Below are positions 33,889 to 42,751 of a stretch of DNA of 64,000 bases, in pieces. This DNA is from Streptomonospora nanhaiensis (GTDB lineage: Bacteria; Actinomycetota; Actinomycetes; Streptosporangiales; Streptosporangiaceae): contig NZ_CP113264.1 in assembly GCF_026642255.1 (NCBI RefSeq), positions 6,634,001 to 6,698,000 on the forward strand, read 5' to 3'. The position numbers were made by a program, and so were the translations under genes. Every line of letters begins with the position of its first letter. Position 1 is the first letter of the stretch. A model generated the notes under the pieces. It saw only the letters and a list, made by a program, of their open reading frames with translations, had not been told where the DNA came from and did no database searches.

Positions 33889-34022
33889 CGCGCACGGCCT
33901 CCCGACCCAGGATTTCAGGAGAATTCGTCCCCTATGGGAAGATTTTTTCTGCGGATCATGATTGGGAGCCGCCACAGCGGTGAGGGCAGGGACCAGGACC
34001 GAATGCCCAGCAGGAGGTTGAC

Positions 34023-34217
34023 ATGTCCGAGCAGAACCGCGCCGGCAACAAGGCCGACGAGTACAAGGGCAAGGCCAAGGAGTCCCTCGGCAAGGCCACC
34101 GGCAACGAGCAGTGGCAGGCCGAGGGCAAGACCGAGAAGACCACGTCCAAGCTCAAGCAGGCCGGTGAGAAGGCCAAGGACGCCCTCACCTCGGACAAGA
34201 AACCCAAGGCTCCGTAG
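34023..34217 (+). CDS. CsbD-family stress protein
   Basis: The 64-aa product (MSEQNRAGNKADEYKGKAKE...) is a highly charged, Lys/Glu-rich helical protein of the CsbD family, with GKAKESLGKATGNEQWQAEG, the family core. Members in bacteria are induced by general stress; the biochemical role is unknown. AGGAGGTTGAC provides a strong ribosome binding site. A perfect hairpin follows. I see no clear sigma-B box upstream. Confidence 0.9.
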   Translation: MSEQNRAGNKADEYKGKAKESLGKATGNEQWQAEGKTEKTTSKLKQAGEKAKDALTSDKKPKAP

Positions 34218-34229
34218 GACCCGCGCGGA

Positions 34230-34270
34230 CGGCGGGGGCGGGGCGGCCCCGGGCCGCCCCGCCCCCGCCG
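34230..34270. terminator. 19-bp perfect hairpin after the CsbD gene
   Basis: CGGCGGGGGCGGGGCGGCC and its complement flank 3 nt, 12 nt past the CsbD stop codon. Confidence 0.65.
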
Positions 34271-34347
34271 CGTGCCGTGCCCGCCCGGGGCTCCGCTCCG
34301 GCCCGGGCGCCCGGGAGCGCGGAAGTCCCCGGCTCCTCCGCCGAGGC

Positions 34348-34395
34348 CTCGTACCCGTGGCGGGGCCGGGCGCCGGGACCGGCCACGGGTACGAG
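34348..34395. terminator. 14-bp inverted repeat after the ferric-reductase-like gene
   Basis: CTCGTACCCGTGGC and its exact complement flank 20 nt. It lies about 50 bp past the stop of the minus-strand gene ending at 34446. Confidence 0.5.
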
Positions 34396-34445
34396 ACCAC
34401 CGGGGCGGGGCCCGCGCCGCACCGGCGGCGGATCCGGACGGCCCG

Positions 34446-35510
34446 CTATCCCACGCGCGCCCCCCGTTCCGGGCGCTCGCGGCGGCGCAGGGACAGCACG
34501 ACGGCGCCGATCACCGTCAGCAGGACGGCCAGCCCGCCCCAGACCATGTCCTGGCCGATCAGCAGCTCCCCGCCCTCGGCCCCGGGGGTCCGGCCCCCGT
34601 CCCGGCCGGTGATCGTCACGGCGAGCAGCACGACGACGGTCGCCGCGGCCGCCAGCCGGGCACCGAGCCGGGCGAGCGCCCGGAGCCTGCGCCCGCCCGC
34701 CAGGTCACGGAGCGTGAAGCGCTCGTCCGCGCGCAGCGGCGCCAGCAGCCGGGCCAGGAGCAGCAGGGCCACGGGGAGCTGGAGGGCCCACACGAACGTG
34801 CGGAACCAGCCGTCGAACCACACGTTCGTGCCGTAGAGCAGGGTGTGCCAGACGCTCAGCGCGTAGACGACGATGACGAACCGGTGCAGCGCCCGCCACG
34901 TGCGCGTCCCGGTCCGGAACCGGAAGTAGTAGGCGAGGCTGAGCGGCACGGCCAGGTAGAGGGCGATCAGCCCGATGAGGATCGCGACCTGCCCGGTCCC
35001 GGTGGCGTATCCGCCGGGCACGAACACGTCCACGAACGCGGACAGCAGGCGTCCGCCCCAGGCCAGCCCCTCCTCGTTGTCCCGCACGAGTTCGAGGAAG
35101 AACGCGAACGCGTGGGCGAACATCAGTCCCATGGTGGTGAGGCTGGTGACGCGGTGCCAGCGCTCGATGCGGGCGTGCGGGACGGGGGCCCGCGCCGGGG
35201 GCGCGGTGGAGCGGAGCAGCCCGAGCATGACGGTGATCCAGGCCCAGAGGAGCCCCGACCACCCGAAGGCCTGGCAGAGCCAGTACAGCCAGTACTCCCC
35301 GGCGTCGGACAGGAACGGCATGACCATGAGCGTCATCGAGGTCCCCGCCTCGATGCGTGCGTAGACGACGAAGAAGATGACGAGGGTGACGACAAGGGCG
35401 GCGGCGCTGTCGGGAACGACGCGCCGCAGGTCGGCGCGGAGTGCCGCGCCGTCGATCCGGGAGGGTCTGCGCCCGGGGCGGGCGCGTTCGGGTCCGGTGG
35501 TGTCGGCCAT
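34446..35510 (-). CDS. ferric-reductase-like transmembrane protein
   Basis: The 354-aa product has about eight transmembrane helices. Histidines placed on helices (HRVTSLTTMGLMFAHAFAFF and ALHRFVIVVYALSVWHTLL) fit the bis-heme pattern of the ferric reductase-like (FRE/YedZ) domain. There is no C-terminal FAD/NADPH domain, so it would need a partner for electron entry or act as a heme-only electron carrier. ATG 35510 is preferred. It is transcribed towards a hairpin; upstream is lacZ on the same strand, separated by a hairpin-bearing 200-bp gap. Confidence 0.75.
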   Translation of the reverse strand: MADTTGPERARPGRRPSRIDGAALRADLRRVVPDSAAALVVTLVIFFVVYARIEAGTSMTLMVMPFLSDAGEYWLYWLCQAFGWSGLLWAWITVMLGLLRSTAPPARAPVPHARIERWHRVTSLTTMGLMFAHAFAFFLELVRDNEEGLAWGGRLLSAFVDVFVPGGYATGTGQVAILIGLIALYLAVPLSLAYYFRFRTGTRTWRALHRFVIVVYALSVWHTLLYGTNVWFDGWFRTFVWALQLPVALLLLARLLAPLRADERFTLRDLAGGRRLRALARLGARLAAAATVVVLLAVTITGRDGGRTPGAEGGELLIGQDMVWGGLAVLLTVIGAVVLSLRRRERPERGARVG

Positions 35511-35589
35511 GGGCGGGGGGTGCCTTTCGTGAGAGGGAACCCCTATGACAGCAGCGCTTCCCCCGCCTGGCCACCCCTCTTCCCGGGGT

Positions 35590-35623
35590 GTCCGGGGACC
35601 GGTCCGGACCGGTCCCCCCGGAC
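35590..35623. terminator. imperfect GC-rich hairpin after lacZ
   Basis: GTCCGGGG and CCCCCCGGAC enclose ACCGGTCC/GGACCGGT, a long imperfect hairpin about 90 nt beyond the lacZ stop on the minus strand. Confidence 0.5.
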
Positions 35624-35710
35624 GGCTCGCCCCTCGGCGGGGAGGGCGCCCCGGGCAGGGCACCTCCCCGCCGCCGCGCTTCCCGGGAGGCGGGCCGCAG
35701 GGGGCAGGCC

Positions 35711-38650
35711 TCAGGGGGGCGGGGCCGCCGGGGAGAACCCGAGCCGGAGCCGGTGCCGGCCGGCGGCCAGCCGGTGCGCGGGCAGCACGCCCGGGCCGCA
35801 GGAGGCCGAGCCGATGCCGTGGTGCTCCAGGTCCAGGTGCAGGTGGATCCGCCCGTCCGGCACCAGTTCGTGCGGGTGCCGGGCCGCGTCGAGGGCGGCC
35901 GTGTCCCACCGGCGCGCGGAGAGGCCGAAGACCGGGTCCCCGTCGATCCGCAGTCCCGTGCCGTCCTCCGCCCGCAGGACGGCCCACCGTACGTCGGCCC
36001 GGTTGCCGTTCTCCTGGGGCCGCAGGTAGGGCGTCTGGAGCCCGTCGACCGAGCTGGCGAACCGGCCGACCCTCGCGGCCTGGTCCACGTCGCGGTAGGC
36101 CTCGCCCGGGCCGCGCCCGAACCACTCGACCCCGCCCAGGGAGGAGGGCACGTCCATGCGCACGCCGAAGCGCGGCAGGGGGCAGGGCCACTCCCCCTCG
36201 GCCTCGGCGTCCACGTCCAGGAGCAGGCGCCCGCCCTCCGCGGTCCAGCGGTAGGCGACGAGCATCCCGAAGTCCGCTCCCGCCGGGGCGAGCCGGTCGC
36301 GCACGACGTACGCGTCGCCGTCCCGCCCGGCGGAGAGGCGGCGCGAGGTGATCCGGTCGAGCCCGGCCGCCCGCCAGGGGACCTCGACGGACACCCCGTG
36401 GCGCGCCTGGTCGTTGTCGGTCGGCGCGCGCCACAGGTCCACCGCCGGGGTCCCGACCGGCAGTCCTCCGACGGAGAGCAGGGCGCCCGTTCCCGTGTCG
36501 AGGACACCCGGGCCGAGTCGGAGCAGGGCGCCCTCCGTGCCGACGGCGGGTGCGGCGGTCCCGACCGGCCCCGGGGCCCCGGCCGTCCCGGCAGCGCCGT
36601 GTCTCCCGGTGGCGAGCCGGGCCTGCCCCCAGGCCAGTTCGTGCCCGGCCGGGGCCCAGGGCTGGTCCGCGCCCAGGTGGACCGACACCGTCAGCCACGC
36701 CTCGCCGCCGCCGGGCGGCTCGGGCATCCCGGGCAGGGGGACGTCCGCGTCCGCCCCGGGGCCGAGCACCGGCATGTCCAGCACACCCTCCGCGAACGGC
36801 ACGCCCTCCTCCTCCGCGCGCCACCGGAGGACCAGCCCGGACGTGTCCCGGAAGTCCCAGGTGTTGGCGATCCCCACCGTCCCCGCGGCCGGGTCGGGGA
36901 CGACCCGCACCGGCTCGATCGTCTTCTTGTAGGCGTGCAGCCCGGGCCCGGGCGTGCGGTCGGGGAGGAGGAGGCCGTCCGCGACGAAGTTGCCGTCGTG
37001 CACCGTTTCGCCGAAGTCGCCGCCGTAGGCGAACCACTCGGCGCCGTCCGGTCCGCGGCGGCGGATCCCGTGGTCGATCCACTCCCAGACGAACCCGCCC
37101 TGGAGTCGCTCGTGCCGCGTGAACAGCTCCTGGTACTCCTCCAGCCCTCCCGGGCCGGCGCCCATGGCGTGCGCGTACTCGCACAGCACGAACGGGAGCC
37201 CCCGCCGGTGGGCGTCGGCCCCGGGGTCGTCGGTGGCCTCCTCCTCGCGGCGGCCGATCGCGTCCACCTCGTCGTGCGGCGGGTACATGCGCGAGTACAC
37301 GTCGGCGTAGGAGCTGTCGCGGTCGCCCTCGTAGTGGACCGGCCGGGAGGGGTCGTGCTCGCGCACCCAGGCGGCCATGGCCTCCAGGTTGCGGCCGGTC
37401 CCCGACTCGTTGCCCAGGGACCACAGGACGACGCTCGGGTGGTTGCGGTCCCGCCCCACCGTCCGGGCGATCCGGTCGAGGTAGGCGTCACTCCAGCGCG
37501 GGTCGTCGGAGGGGTTGCCGCGCCACCCCACCAGCTCGAAGCCGTGGGTCTCCAGGTCGCACTCGTCCACGACCCACAGGCCCAGCTCGTCGCACAGGTC
37601 GAGGAAGTCGGGGTGGGGCGGGTAGTGGCTGGTGCGCACGGCGTTGACGTTGTGCCGCTTCATCAGCAGGACGTCCTCGCGCATGGTCTCCCGGGGCACG
37701 GCGCGGCCGTGGTCGGGGTGCCACTCGTGGCGGTTCACGCCGCGCAGCAGCAGCGGCCTGCCGTTCACGCGCAGCAGGCCGCCGGAGACCTCCACGGTGC
37801 GGAAGCCGACGCGCAGCCGCGCCCGCTCCCCCGGCGCGGCGACCACCGCGTCGTAGAGGCGGGGCTCCTCGGCCGTCCACGGCTCCACCGGGCCGACCGC
37901 GTGCTCCACCCCGGCCGGGGCGTCCACCAGGCCGAGCTCCGGAACGCTGACCAGCGCCTCCGCCGATCCGGCCACGTCGACGCGCAGGGTGCCCGTTCCG
38001 TCCTCGTGGTCGTAGGAGGCGTGGACGGCGACGTCGCCGATCCCCCGCTCGGGGAGGGCGGTCAGGGTGACGTCGCGGAAGATCCCGGACAGCCACCACA
38101 TGTCCTGGTCCTCCAGGTAGCTGGCCGCCGACCACTGGTGCACGCGGACCGCCAGGACGTTGCGGCCCGGGCGCAGCAGGTGGCCGGCGTCGAACTCGGC
38201 GGCCAGGCGGCTCCCGGTGGAGAAGCCCAGTTCGGTGCCGTTGAGCCACACGCGGAAGCAGGAGTCCACGCCGTCGAAGCGCAGCGCGGCGGCCCCCTCC
38301 GGCCAGTCCTCCGGCAGGTCGAACTCCCGCCGGTGGTCCCCGGTGGGGTTCTCGTCCGGCACGTGCGGGGGGTCCACGGGGAAGGGGTAGACGACGTTCG
38401 TGTAGGCGGGGGCCCCGTGGCCGTGCAGCTGCCAGTGGGAGGGGACGGGCAGCCCCTCCCACCCGGAGTCGTCGTAGTCCGGCCGCTCGAAACCGTCCGT
38501 GCCGGCCGGGGCCCCGGGGAGCATCCGGAACCGCCACGTGCCGTTGAGGTCCAGGGCGGGGGCGTCGCCGTCGAAGCGGGCGCGGGGCGCGCGGGCCCCG
38601 GCGGAGGGGGCGAAGTCCTCCAGGTAGGCGGGCTTGCGGGTCTCGGTCAT
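35711..38650 (-). CDS. lacZ: beta-galactosidase, GH2 family
   Basis: A 979-aa glycoside hydrolase cleaving terminal beta-galactosides such as lactose. N-terminal sugar-binding domain (GTWRFRMLPGAP... WHLHGHGAPAY-type motif), an immunoglobulin-like linker, the TIM barrel with the acid/base Glu in VLWSLGNESGTG and the nucleophile Glu in LCEYAHAMG, and a C-terminal LacZ small-chain domain. It is the last gene of the sugar operon, 1 bp after the alpha-galactosidase. No signal peptide, so it acts on imported sugar in the cytoplasm. It is close to LacZ of Escherichia coli type, with insertions in the C-terminal part. Confidence 0.94.
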   Translation of the reverse strand: MTETRKPAYLEDFAPSAGARAPRARFDGDAPALDLNGTWRFRMLPGAPAGTDGFERPDYDDSGWEGLPVPSHWQLHGHGAPAYTNVVYPFPVDPPHVPDENPTGDHRREFDLPEDWPEGAAALRFDGVDSCFRVWLNGTELGFSTGSRLAAEFDAGHLLRPGRNVLAVRVHQWSAASYLEDQDMWWLSGIFRDVTLTALPERGIGDVAVHASYDHEDGTGTLRVDVAGSAEALVSVPELGLVDAPAGVEHAVGPVEPWTAEEPRLYDAVVAAPGERARLRVGFRTVEVSGGLLRVNGRPLLLRGVNRHEWHPDHGRAVPRETMREDVLLMKRHNVNAVRTSHYPPHPDFLDLCDELGLWVVDECDLETHGFELVGWRGNPSDDPRWSDAYLDRIARTVGRDRNHPSVVLWSLGNESGTGRNLEAMAAWVREHDPSRPVHYEGDRDSSYADVYSRMYPPHDEVDAIGRREEEATDDPGADAHRRGLPFVLCEYAHAMGAGPGGLEEYQELFTRHERLQGGFVWEWIDHGIRRRGPDGAEWFAYGGDFGETVHDGNFVADGLLLPDRTPGPGLHAYKKTIEPVRVVPDPAAGTVGIANTWDFRDTSGLVLRWRAEEEGVPFAEGVLDMPVLGPGADADVPLPGMPEPPGGGEAWLTVSVHLGADQPWAPAGHELAWGQARLATGRHGAAGTAGAPGPVGTAAPAVGTEGALLRLGPGVLDTGTGALLSVGGLPVGTPAVDLWRAPTDNDQARHGVSVEVPWRAAGLDRITSRRLSAGRDGDAYVVRDRLAPAGADFGMLVAYRWTAEGGRLLLDVDAEAEGEWPCPLPRFGVRMDVPSSLGGVEWFGRGPGEAYRDVDQAARVGRFASSVDGLQTPYLRPQENGNRADVRWAVLRAEDGTGLRIDGDPVFGLSARRWDTAALDAARHPHELVPDGRIHLHLDLEHHGIGSASCGPGVLPAHRLAAGRHRLRLGFSPAAPPP

Positions 38651-38651
38651 G

Positions 38652-40826
38652 TCAGACCTCCCTCAGGTGCAGGAGCAGGGCTTGGGCCGGGTTGAGGTTG
38701 GGCAGCTGCACCCCCGAGCGGGCGAGGACCGCGCCGGAGACGGCGGCCTCCCCCTCGGAGAACCACGCCGGGAGCGCCTGCTGCAGGGTGGAGGGCCGTC
38801 CCGCCTCCCGGCGCCACGCCAGCCGGTAGACCCGGTCCTCGCGCAGGCCGGGCAGGCGTACCCGTCCCGGGAGGGCCCGGGCGGAGGTCGTCAGCCGGGA
38901 GTACCGGAAGACCGCCTCGCCGCCGTCGCGGGAGACCACCCCGTCGAGCTGTTCGGAGGGGTCGGGCGCGTCGGCGTGCACGGGGTCGCCCGAGTGCAGG
39001 AGGGGCCGCAGCTCCTTGTAGAGGGAGATCCAGGAGGCCAGGGCGCCGAGCTCGTCCTCGGTGCACGCGGTGATGTCCCATTCGATCCCCGTGTGGGAGA
39101 GGAGGGCGGCGAGGCAGCGGAACGACAGGTCCGCGGCCCGGCCGGTGGTGTGCGAGACGGGGCCGCCGACGTGGCTGCCCACCAGCTCGGGGGGCAGGAG
39201 CAGGGAGGTCCAGCGCTGGAGGGCCAGCCGCTCCAGGGGGTCGTTGCAGTCGGAGGCCCACACGCGGTCCGTGCGCTCCAGGACGCCCAGGTCCACCCGT
39301 CCGCCGCCGGAGGAGCACGACTCGATCTCCAGGCCGGGGTGGCGCTCGCGCAGCCGGTCGAGGAGCTCGTAGACGGCGAGGGTCTGCCGGTGCGTGCCCG
39401 CCGCGCCGGTGGGGGCGTGCACGGGTTCGAGCAGGTCGCGGTTGTGGTCCCACTTGAGGTAGTCGGGCCGGTACTCGGTGACCAGGGCGTCCAGGTGCTC
39501 GAACACGTGCCGGAAGGCCTCGGGCCGCGACAGGTCGAGGACCTGCTGGCTGCGGCTGGGCGGGGGCAGGCGGCCCTCGGCGGCCAGGATCCACTCGGGG
39601 TGGGCGCGCAGCAGGTCGGAGTCGGGGTTGGCCATCTCCGGCTCGACCCACAGCCCCACCTCCATCCCCAGGGAGCGGACGTGGTCGAAGAGGGGGTGCA
39701 GGCCGTCGGGCCACACCCCGGTGTCCACCGTCCAGTCGCCGAGCCCGGCGGTGTCGTCGCGGCGGCCCCGGAACCACCCGTCGTCCAGGACGAACCGCTC
39801 GGCGCCGATCCGGGCCGCCGTGTCGGCCAGCCGCTCGAGCTTGTCGAGGTCGTGGTCGAAGTAGACGGCCTCCCAGGTGTTGAGGACGACCGGTCGCGGC
39901 GTGGAGGGGTGGCCCGGCCTGGCCCGCAGCCAGCGGTGGATCCGTGAGGACATCCCGTCCAGCCCCCGGTCGGACCAGGACAGGAACACCCACGGCGTGG
40001 AGTAGGACTCGCCCCGGGCGAGCCGGACCTCGCCGGGGTGGAGGAGTTCGCCGCCCGCGAGGACCGCGTCGGCGTGCCCGGCCCCCTCGGGCAGGCGCTC
40101 GGCCAGGTGGACGTGGTCGCCGCTCCAGGCGGTGTGCACCCCCCACACCTCGCCGTGCCGGAACCCGAACCCGGGCGTCCCGGCGGTGAGCAGCAGCGTG
40201 GCGTCGTGCCCGGTCCTGCCGCGGCGGGAGGCGCGCATGCGCGTGCCCATGGAGAGGTCCTGGCGCTGGGGCGCGCGTTCGCGGCACCAGCGCCCGGTGA
40301 GGTCGAGGACCTCCCCGGCCTCGCGCGGCAGGGGCATGGTGACCAGGAGGGAGTCCAGGGTCCACGGGGCGTCGTCGGTGTTGGTGACGGTGTTGCGGGC
40401 GCGGACCAGCCCGGAGGGCTCCAACCTCAGCTCGCAGCGCAGTTCCAGCCCCGCGGCCCCGGCGAGGACGGTGACCGCGCCCCCCGCGCCGTCCCCGGGG
40501 GCGCCCGCCCCCGCGCCGCCGTCCGGCCCCTCCGGCGGGTCGACGGTCACGGAGCGGACGGTCCAGGCGGGGAAGGTCACCCGGCCCTCGTGGTGCCCGG
40601 CGATCCCGGGGTGGCCGCGCCAGCCCTCCCCCTGGGTGGGCACCAGCGACATCCAGGTGGGGACGTCGATCCCGTTGTGGGCGGCGGGCGGCGACGCGGC
40701 GGCGGCGAGCCCGGTGTCGTCGGGCAGGTCCGCGCCCCAGTGCAGCACGTGGGGCAGGCCGTCGTCGGGGACCCCGACGACCAGCGCGGTCCCCGCCGCG
40801 TTCAGGCGGACGGTGCGGTACGTCAT
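38652..40826 (-). CDS. alpha-galactosidase, GH36 family
   Basis: A 724-aa retaining alpha-galactosidase, acting on raffinose-type or melibiose-type sugars. The nucleophile Asp is in YLKWDHNRD, and the acid/base Asp in VWASDCNDPLERL. Substrate-binding motifs LDDGWF, GLWVEPEM, the SCSSGGGR stretch and the HVGGP loop are present. N-terminal beta-sandwich domain about residues 1-300. The ATG at 40826 overlaps the permease stop (ATGA). The protein lacks a signal peptide and fits a cytoplasmic partner of the ABC importer. Confidence 0.93.
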   Translation of the reverse strand: MTYRTVRLNAAGTALVVGVPDDGLPHVLHWGADLPDDTGLAAAASPPAAHNGIDVPTWMSLVPTQGEGWRGHPGIAGHHEGRVTFPAWTVRSVTVDPPEGPDGGAGAGAPGDGAGGAVTVLAGAAGLELRCELRLEPSGLVRARNTVTNTDDAPWTLDSLLVTMPLPREAGEVLDLTGRWCRERAPQRQDLSMGTRMRASRRGRTGHDATLLLTAGTPGFGFRHGEVWGVHTAWSGDHVHLAERLPEGAGHADAVLAGGELLHPGEVRLARGESYSTPWVFLSWSDRGLDGMSSRIHRWLRARPGHPSTPRPVVLNTWEAVYFDHDLDKLERLADTAARIGAERFVLDDGWFRGRRDDTAGLGDWTVDTGVWPDGLHPLFDHVRSLGMEVGLWVEPEMANPDSDLLRAHPEWILAAEGRLPPPSRSQQVLDLSRPEAFRHVFEHLDALVTEYRPDYLKWDHNRDLLEPVHAPTGAAGTHRQTLAVYELLDRLRERHPGLEIESCSSGGGRVDLGVLERTDRVWASDCNDPLERLALQRWTSLLLPPELVGSHVGGPVSHTTGRAADLSFRCLAALLSHTGIEWDITACTEDELGALASWISLYKELRPLLHSGDPVHADAPDPSEQLDGVVSRDGGEAVFRYSRLTTSARALPGRVRLPGLREDRVYRLAWRREAGRPSTLQQALPAWFSEGEAAVSGAVLARSGVQLPNLNPAQALLLHLREV

Positions 40827-41743
40827 CCCTTGCTCGCTCCCAGCGTCAGTCCGGCCACGAAGTGGCGTTGCAGCACGAAGAACACGACCAGTGTGGGCAG
40901 GGCGACGATGACCGACCCGGCCGACAGCAGGTTGTAGTCGACGAAGAACGCGCTCTGGAGGTTCTGGAGCGCGGTGGTGATGGGCAGCTTGTCGCCGCTG
41001 GACAGCAGCGCGAGCGCCCAGAAGAAGTCGTTGTAGATCCAGGTGACCAGCAGTGTGGCCAGGGCCGCGAGGCTCGGGCGGCACAGCGGGAGCACCACCT
41101 TCCAGTACTGCTGGAAGACGGTCGCCCCGTCCACCCTGGCGGCTTCGAGGAGCGACGCGGGCATCGCCCTCATGAAGTTGCTGAGGACGAACGTGCAGAA
41201 GCCGATCTGGAACGCCGTGTGGATGAGGACGACGCCCAGGTGGCTGTCGTAGAGCGACCCGGACCCGCTGATCCAGTAGGGCAGGGGAACGGCGTTGTAG
41301 AGGCGGAACAGCGGGACGAGGAGGGCCTGCGGCGGCAGGAGGTTCGCGGCGAGGAACACCGCGAGCATCACCAGGTTGAAGCGGCGCGAGTAGGCGGAGA
41401 GCACGAACGCCGCGCACGACGACAGGAACAGGGTGAGCAGCACCGCGGGGACGGTGATGACCAGGGAGTTCAGGAAATAGCCCGGCAGTTCGCCCTGGTT
41501 CCAGGCGTTGGCGTAGTTGTCGAGGGTGAACCCGCCGAGGGACAGGTAGCCGTGCACCGCCGTGTAGTCGTAGTCGCGGAAGGAGTTCACCACCGCCCAC
41601 AGCACGGGGAACAGCCAGGCCAGCGCCGTCACGACGAGGAACGCGTGCAGCAGTACACGTGCCGGGCGGAGGCGCCGGCGGGCGGGGCTCCGGCGCGTCG
41701 GGGGCCCGGTGCGCCGGGTCTCGGGGAGGGTCTCGGCGGTCAC
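40823..41743 (-). CDS. ABC sugar transporter permease (MalG type)
   Basis: The 306-aa integral membrane protein has six predicted helices and the EAA loop EAARVDGATVFQQYWKVVLP that docks the ATPase. It begins at GTG 41743 with a basic N-terminus. It overlaps its neighbours by GTGA and ATGA. The ATPase is not encoded here; in actinomycetes one MsiK-type ATPase serves several sugar importers. Confidence 0.93.
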   Translation of the reverse strand: MTAETLPETRRTGPPTRRSPARRRLRPARVLLHAFLVVTALAWLFPVLWAVVNSFRDYDYTAVHGYLSLGGFTLDNYANAWNQGELPGYFLNSLVITVPAVLLTLFLSSCAAFVLSAYSRRFNLVMLAVFLAANLLPPQALLVPLFRLYNAVPLPYWISGSGSLYDSHLGVVLIHTAFQIGFCTFVLSNFMRAMPASLLEAARVDGATVFQQYWKVVLPLCRPSLAALATLLVTWIYNDFFWALALLSSGDKLPITTALQNLQSAFFVDYNLLSAGSVIVALPTLVVFFVLQRHFVAGLTLGASKG

Positions 41744-42729
41744 CTCTGGGCCCCTCTCAGCATGGTGGACACGTAGACGACGATGAACACCAGGGAGATC
41801 ACCAGCATGACCACGGCCAGCGCGGAGCCGAAGCCCACCCTGCTGGCCTCGCCGATGACGTTGGAGGTCACCAGCGCGGAGATCAGCTCCAGGCCGTTGC
41901 GGCCCCGGTTGATGACCCACACGATGTCGAAGGCGCGCAGTGCGTCGATGACGGTCACGACGACCACGACCAGGTTGATGGGGAGCAGCGCCGGGAAGAC
42001 GACCCGGGTGAAGGTGCGCACGGGTCCGGCTCCGTCGATGGCGGCGGCCTCGCGCAGGGACGGGTCGACGGCCTTCAGCCCGGCCAGGTAGAGCAGCATG
42101 ATGTACCCGGTGTGCCGCCATCCGGCCGCGACCAGCACCGCGTACAGGTTGATGTCCGGGTTGCCGAACCAGTCCACGGCGGGCGCGTCGGCGACCATGG
42201 CGAGGAACGCGTTGAGCAGCCCCTGGTCGCGGGAGTAGATGAGCTGCCACACGAACCCGATGAGGGCGAGCGACAGCACCACGGGCAGGTAGAAGATGCT
42301 CTGGTACACCGAGCCGCCGCGCAGCTCCCGGTCGAGCAGCACCGCCAGGAACATCCCGAGCAGGGTGGGGACCGTGAACAGGACCACCAGCCACACGAGG
42401 TTGTTGCGCAGTGCGGGCTCGAACGGCGGATAGATGGTGAACGCGTCCGTGTAGTTCTGGACGCCGATCCACTCGATGGTGTCCAGGCCGCCGATGCCGT
42501 CCCACCGGGTGAACGACAGCAGGACCGTGGCCGCCGCGGGCAGCCACACCAGGCCGACCACGAGCAGGGCGGGCACGCCCAGCATGAGGGCGAGGGCGGC
42601 GCGGTCGGCGCGCCCGTGGCGGGGACCCGTCCCCGGGCGCCGGGCGCGTCCGGTGCGCCGCGCCGGGGCGGGGGGCGGGGGCCCGTCCGTCCTGGCGGCG
42701 GGGGGCGGCGGGGGGCCGTTCGACGCCAT
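41740..42729 (-). CDS. ABC sugar transporter permease (MalF type)
   Basis: The 329-aa membrane protein has about six helices and the EAA loop (LREAAAIDGAGPVRTFTRVV). AAGGAGACAGGC precedes ATG 42729; a 5-codon extension upstream is possible. A Pro/Arg-rich N-terminal stretch of ~40 residues (PPAPARRTGRARRPGTGPRH) precedes helix 1. Heterodimer partner of the MalG-type permease. Confidence 0.93.
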   Translation of the reverse strand: MASNGPPPPPAARTDGPPPPAPARRTGRARRPGTGPRHGRADRAALALMLGVPALLVVGLVWLPAAATVLLSFTRWDGIGGLDTIEWIGVQNYTDAFTIYPPFEPALRNNLVWLVVLFTVPTLLGMFLAVLLDRELRGGSVYQSIFYLPVVLSLALIGFVWQLIYSRDQGLLNAFLAMVADAPAVDWFGNPDINLYAVLVAAGWRHTGYIMLLYLAGLKAVDPSLREAAAIDGAGPVRTFTRVVFPALLPINLVVVVVTVIDALRAFDIVWVINRGRNGLELISALVTSNVIGEASRVGFGSALAVVMLVISLVFIVVYVSTMLRGAQR

Positions 42730-42751
42730 GCCTGTCTCCTTCACTTCTGGT

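Noticed and set aside
33934..34100. A small peptide starting ATGGGAAGATTTTTTCTG upstream of CsbD.
   Set aside because: It runs across the CsbD gene in another frame and becomes Arg/Pro/Ser-rich; no ribosome binding site of quality.
40862..41776. Plus-strand frame of 304 codons opposite the permease genes.
   Set aside because: Antisense shadow; Gln/Glu/Arg/His-rich translation typical of reading opposite membrane protein genes.
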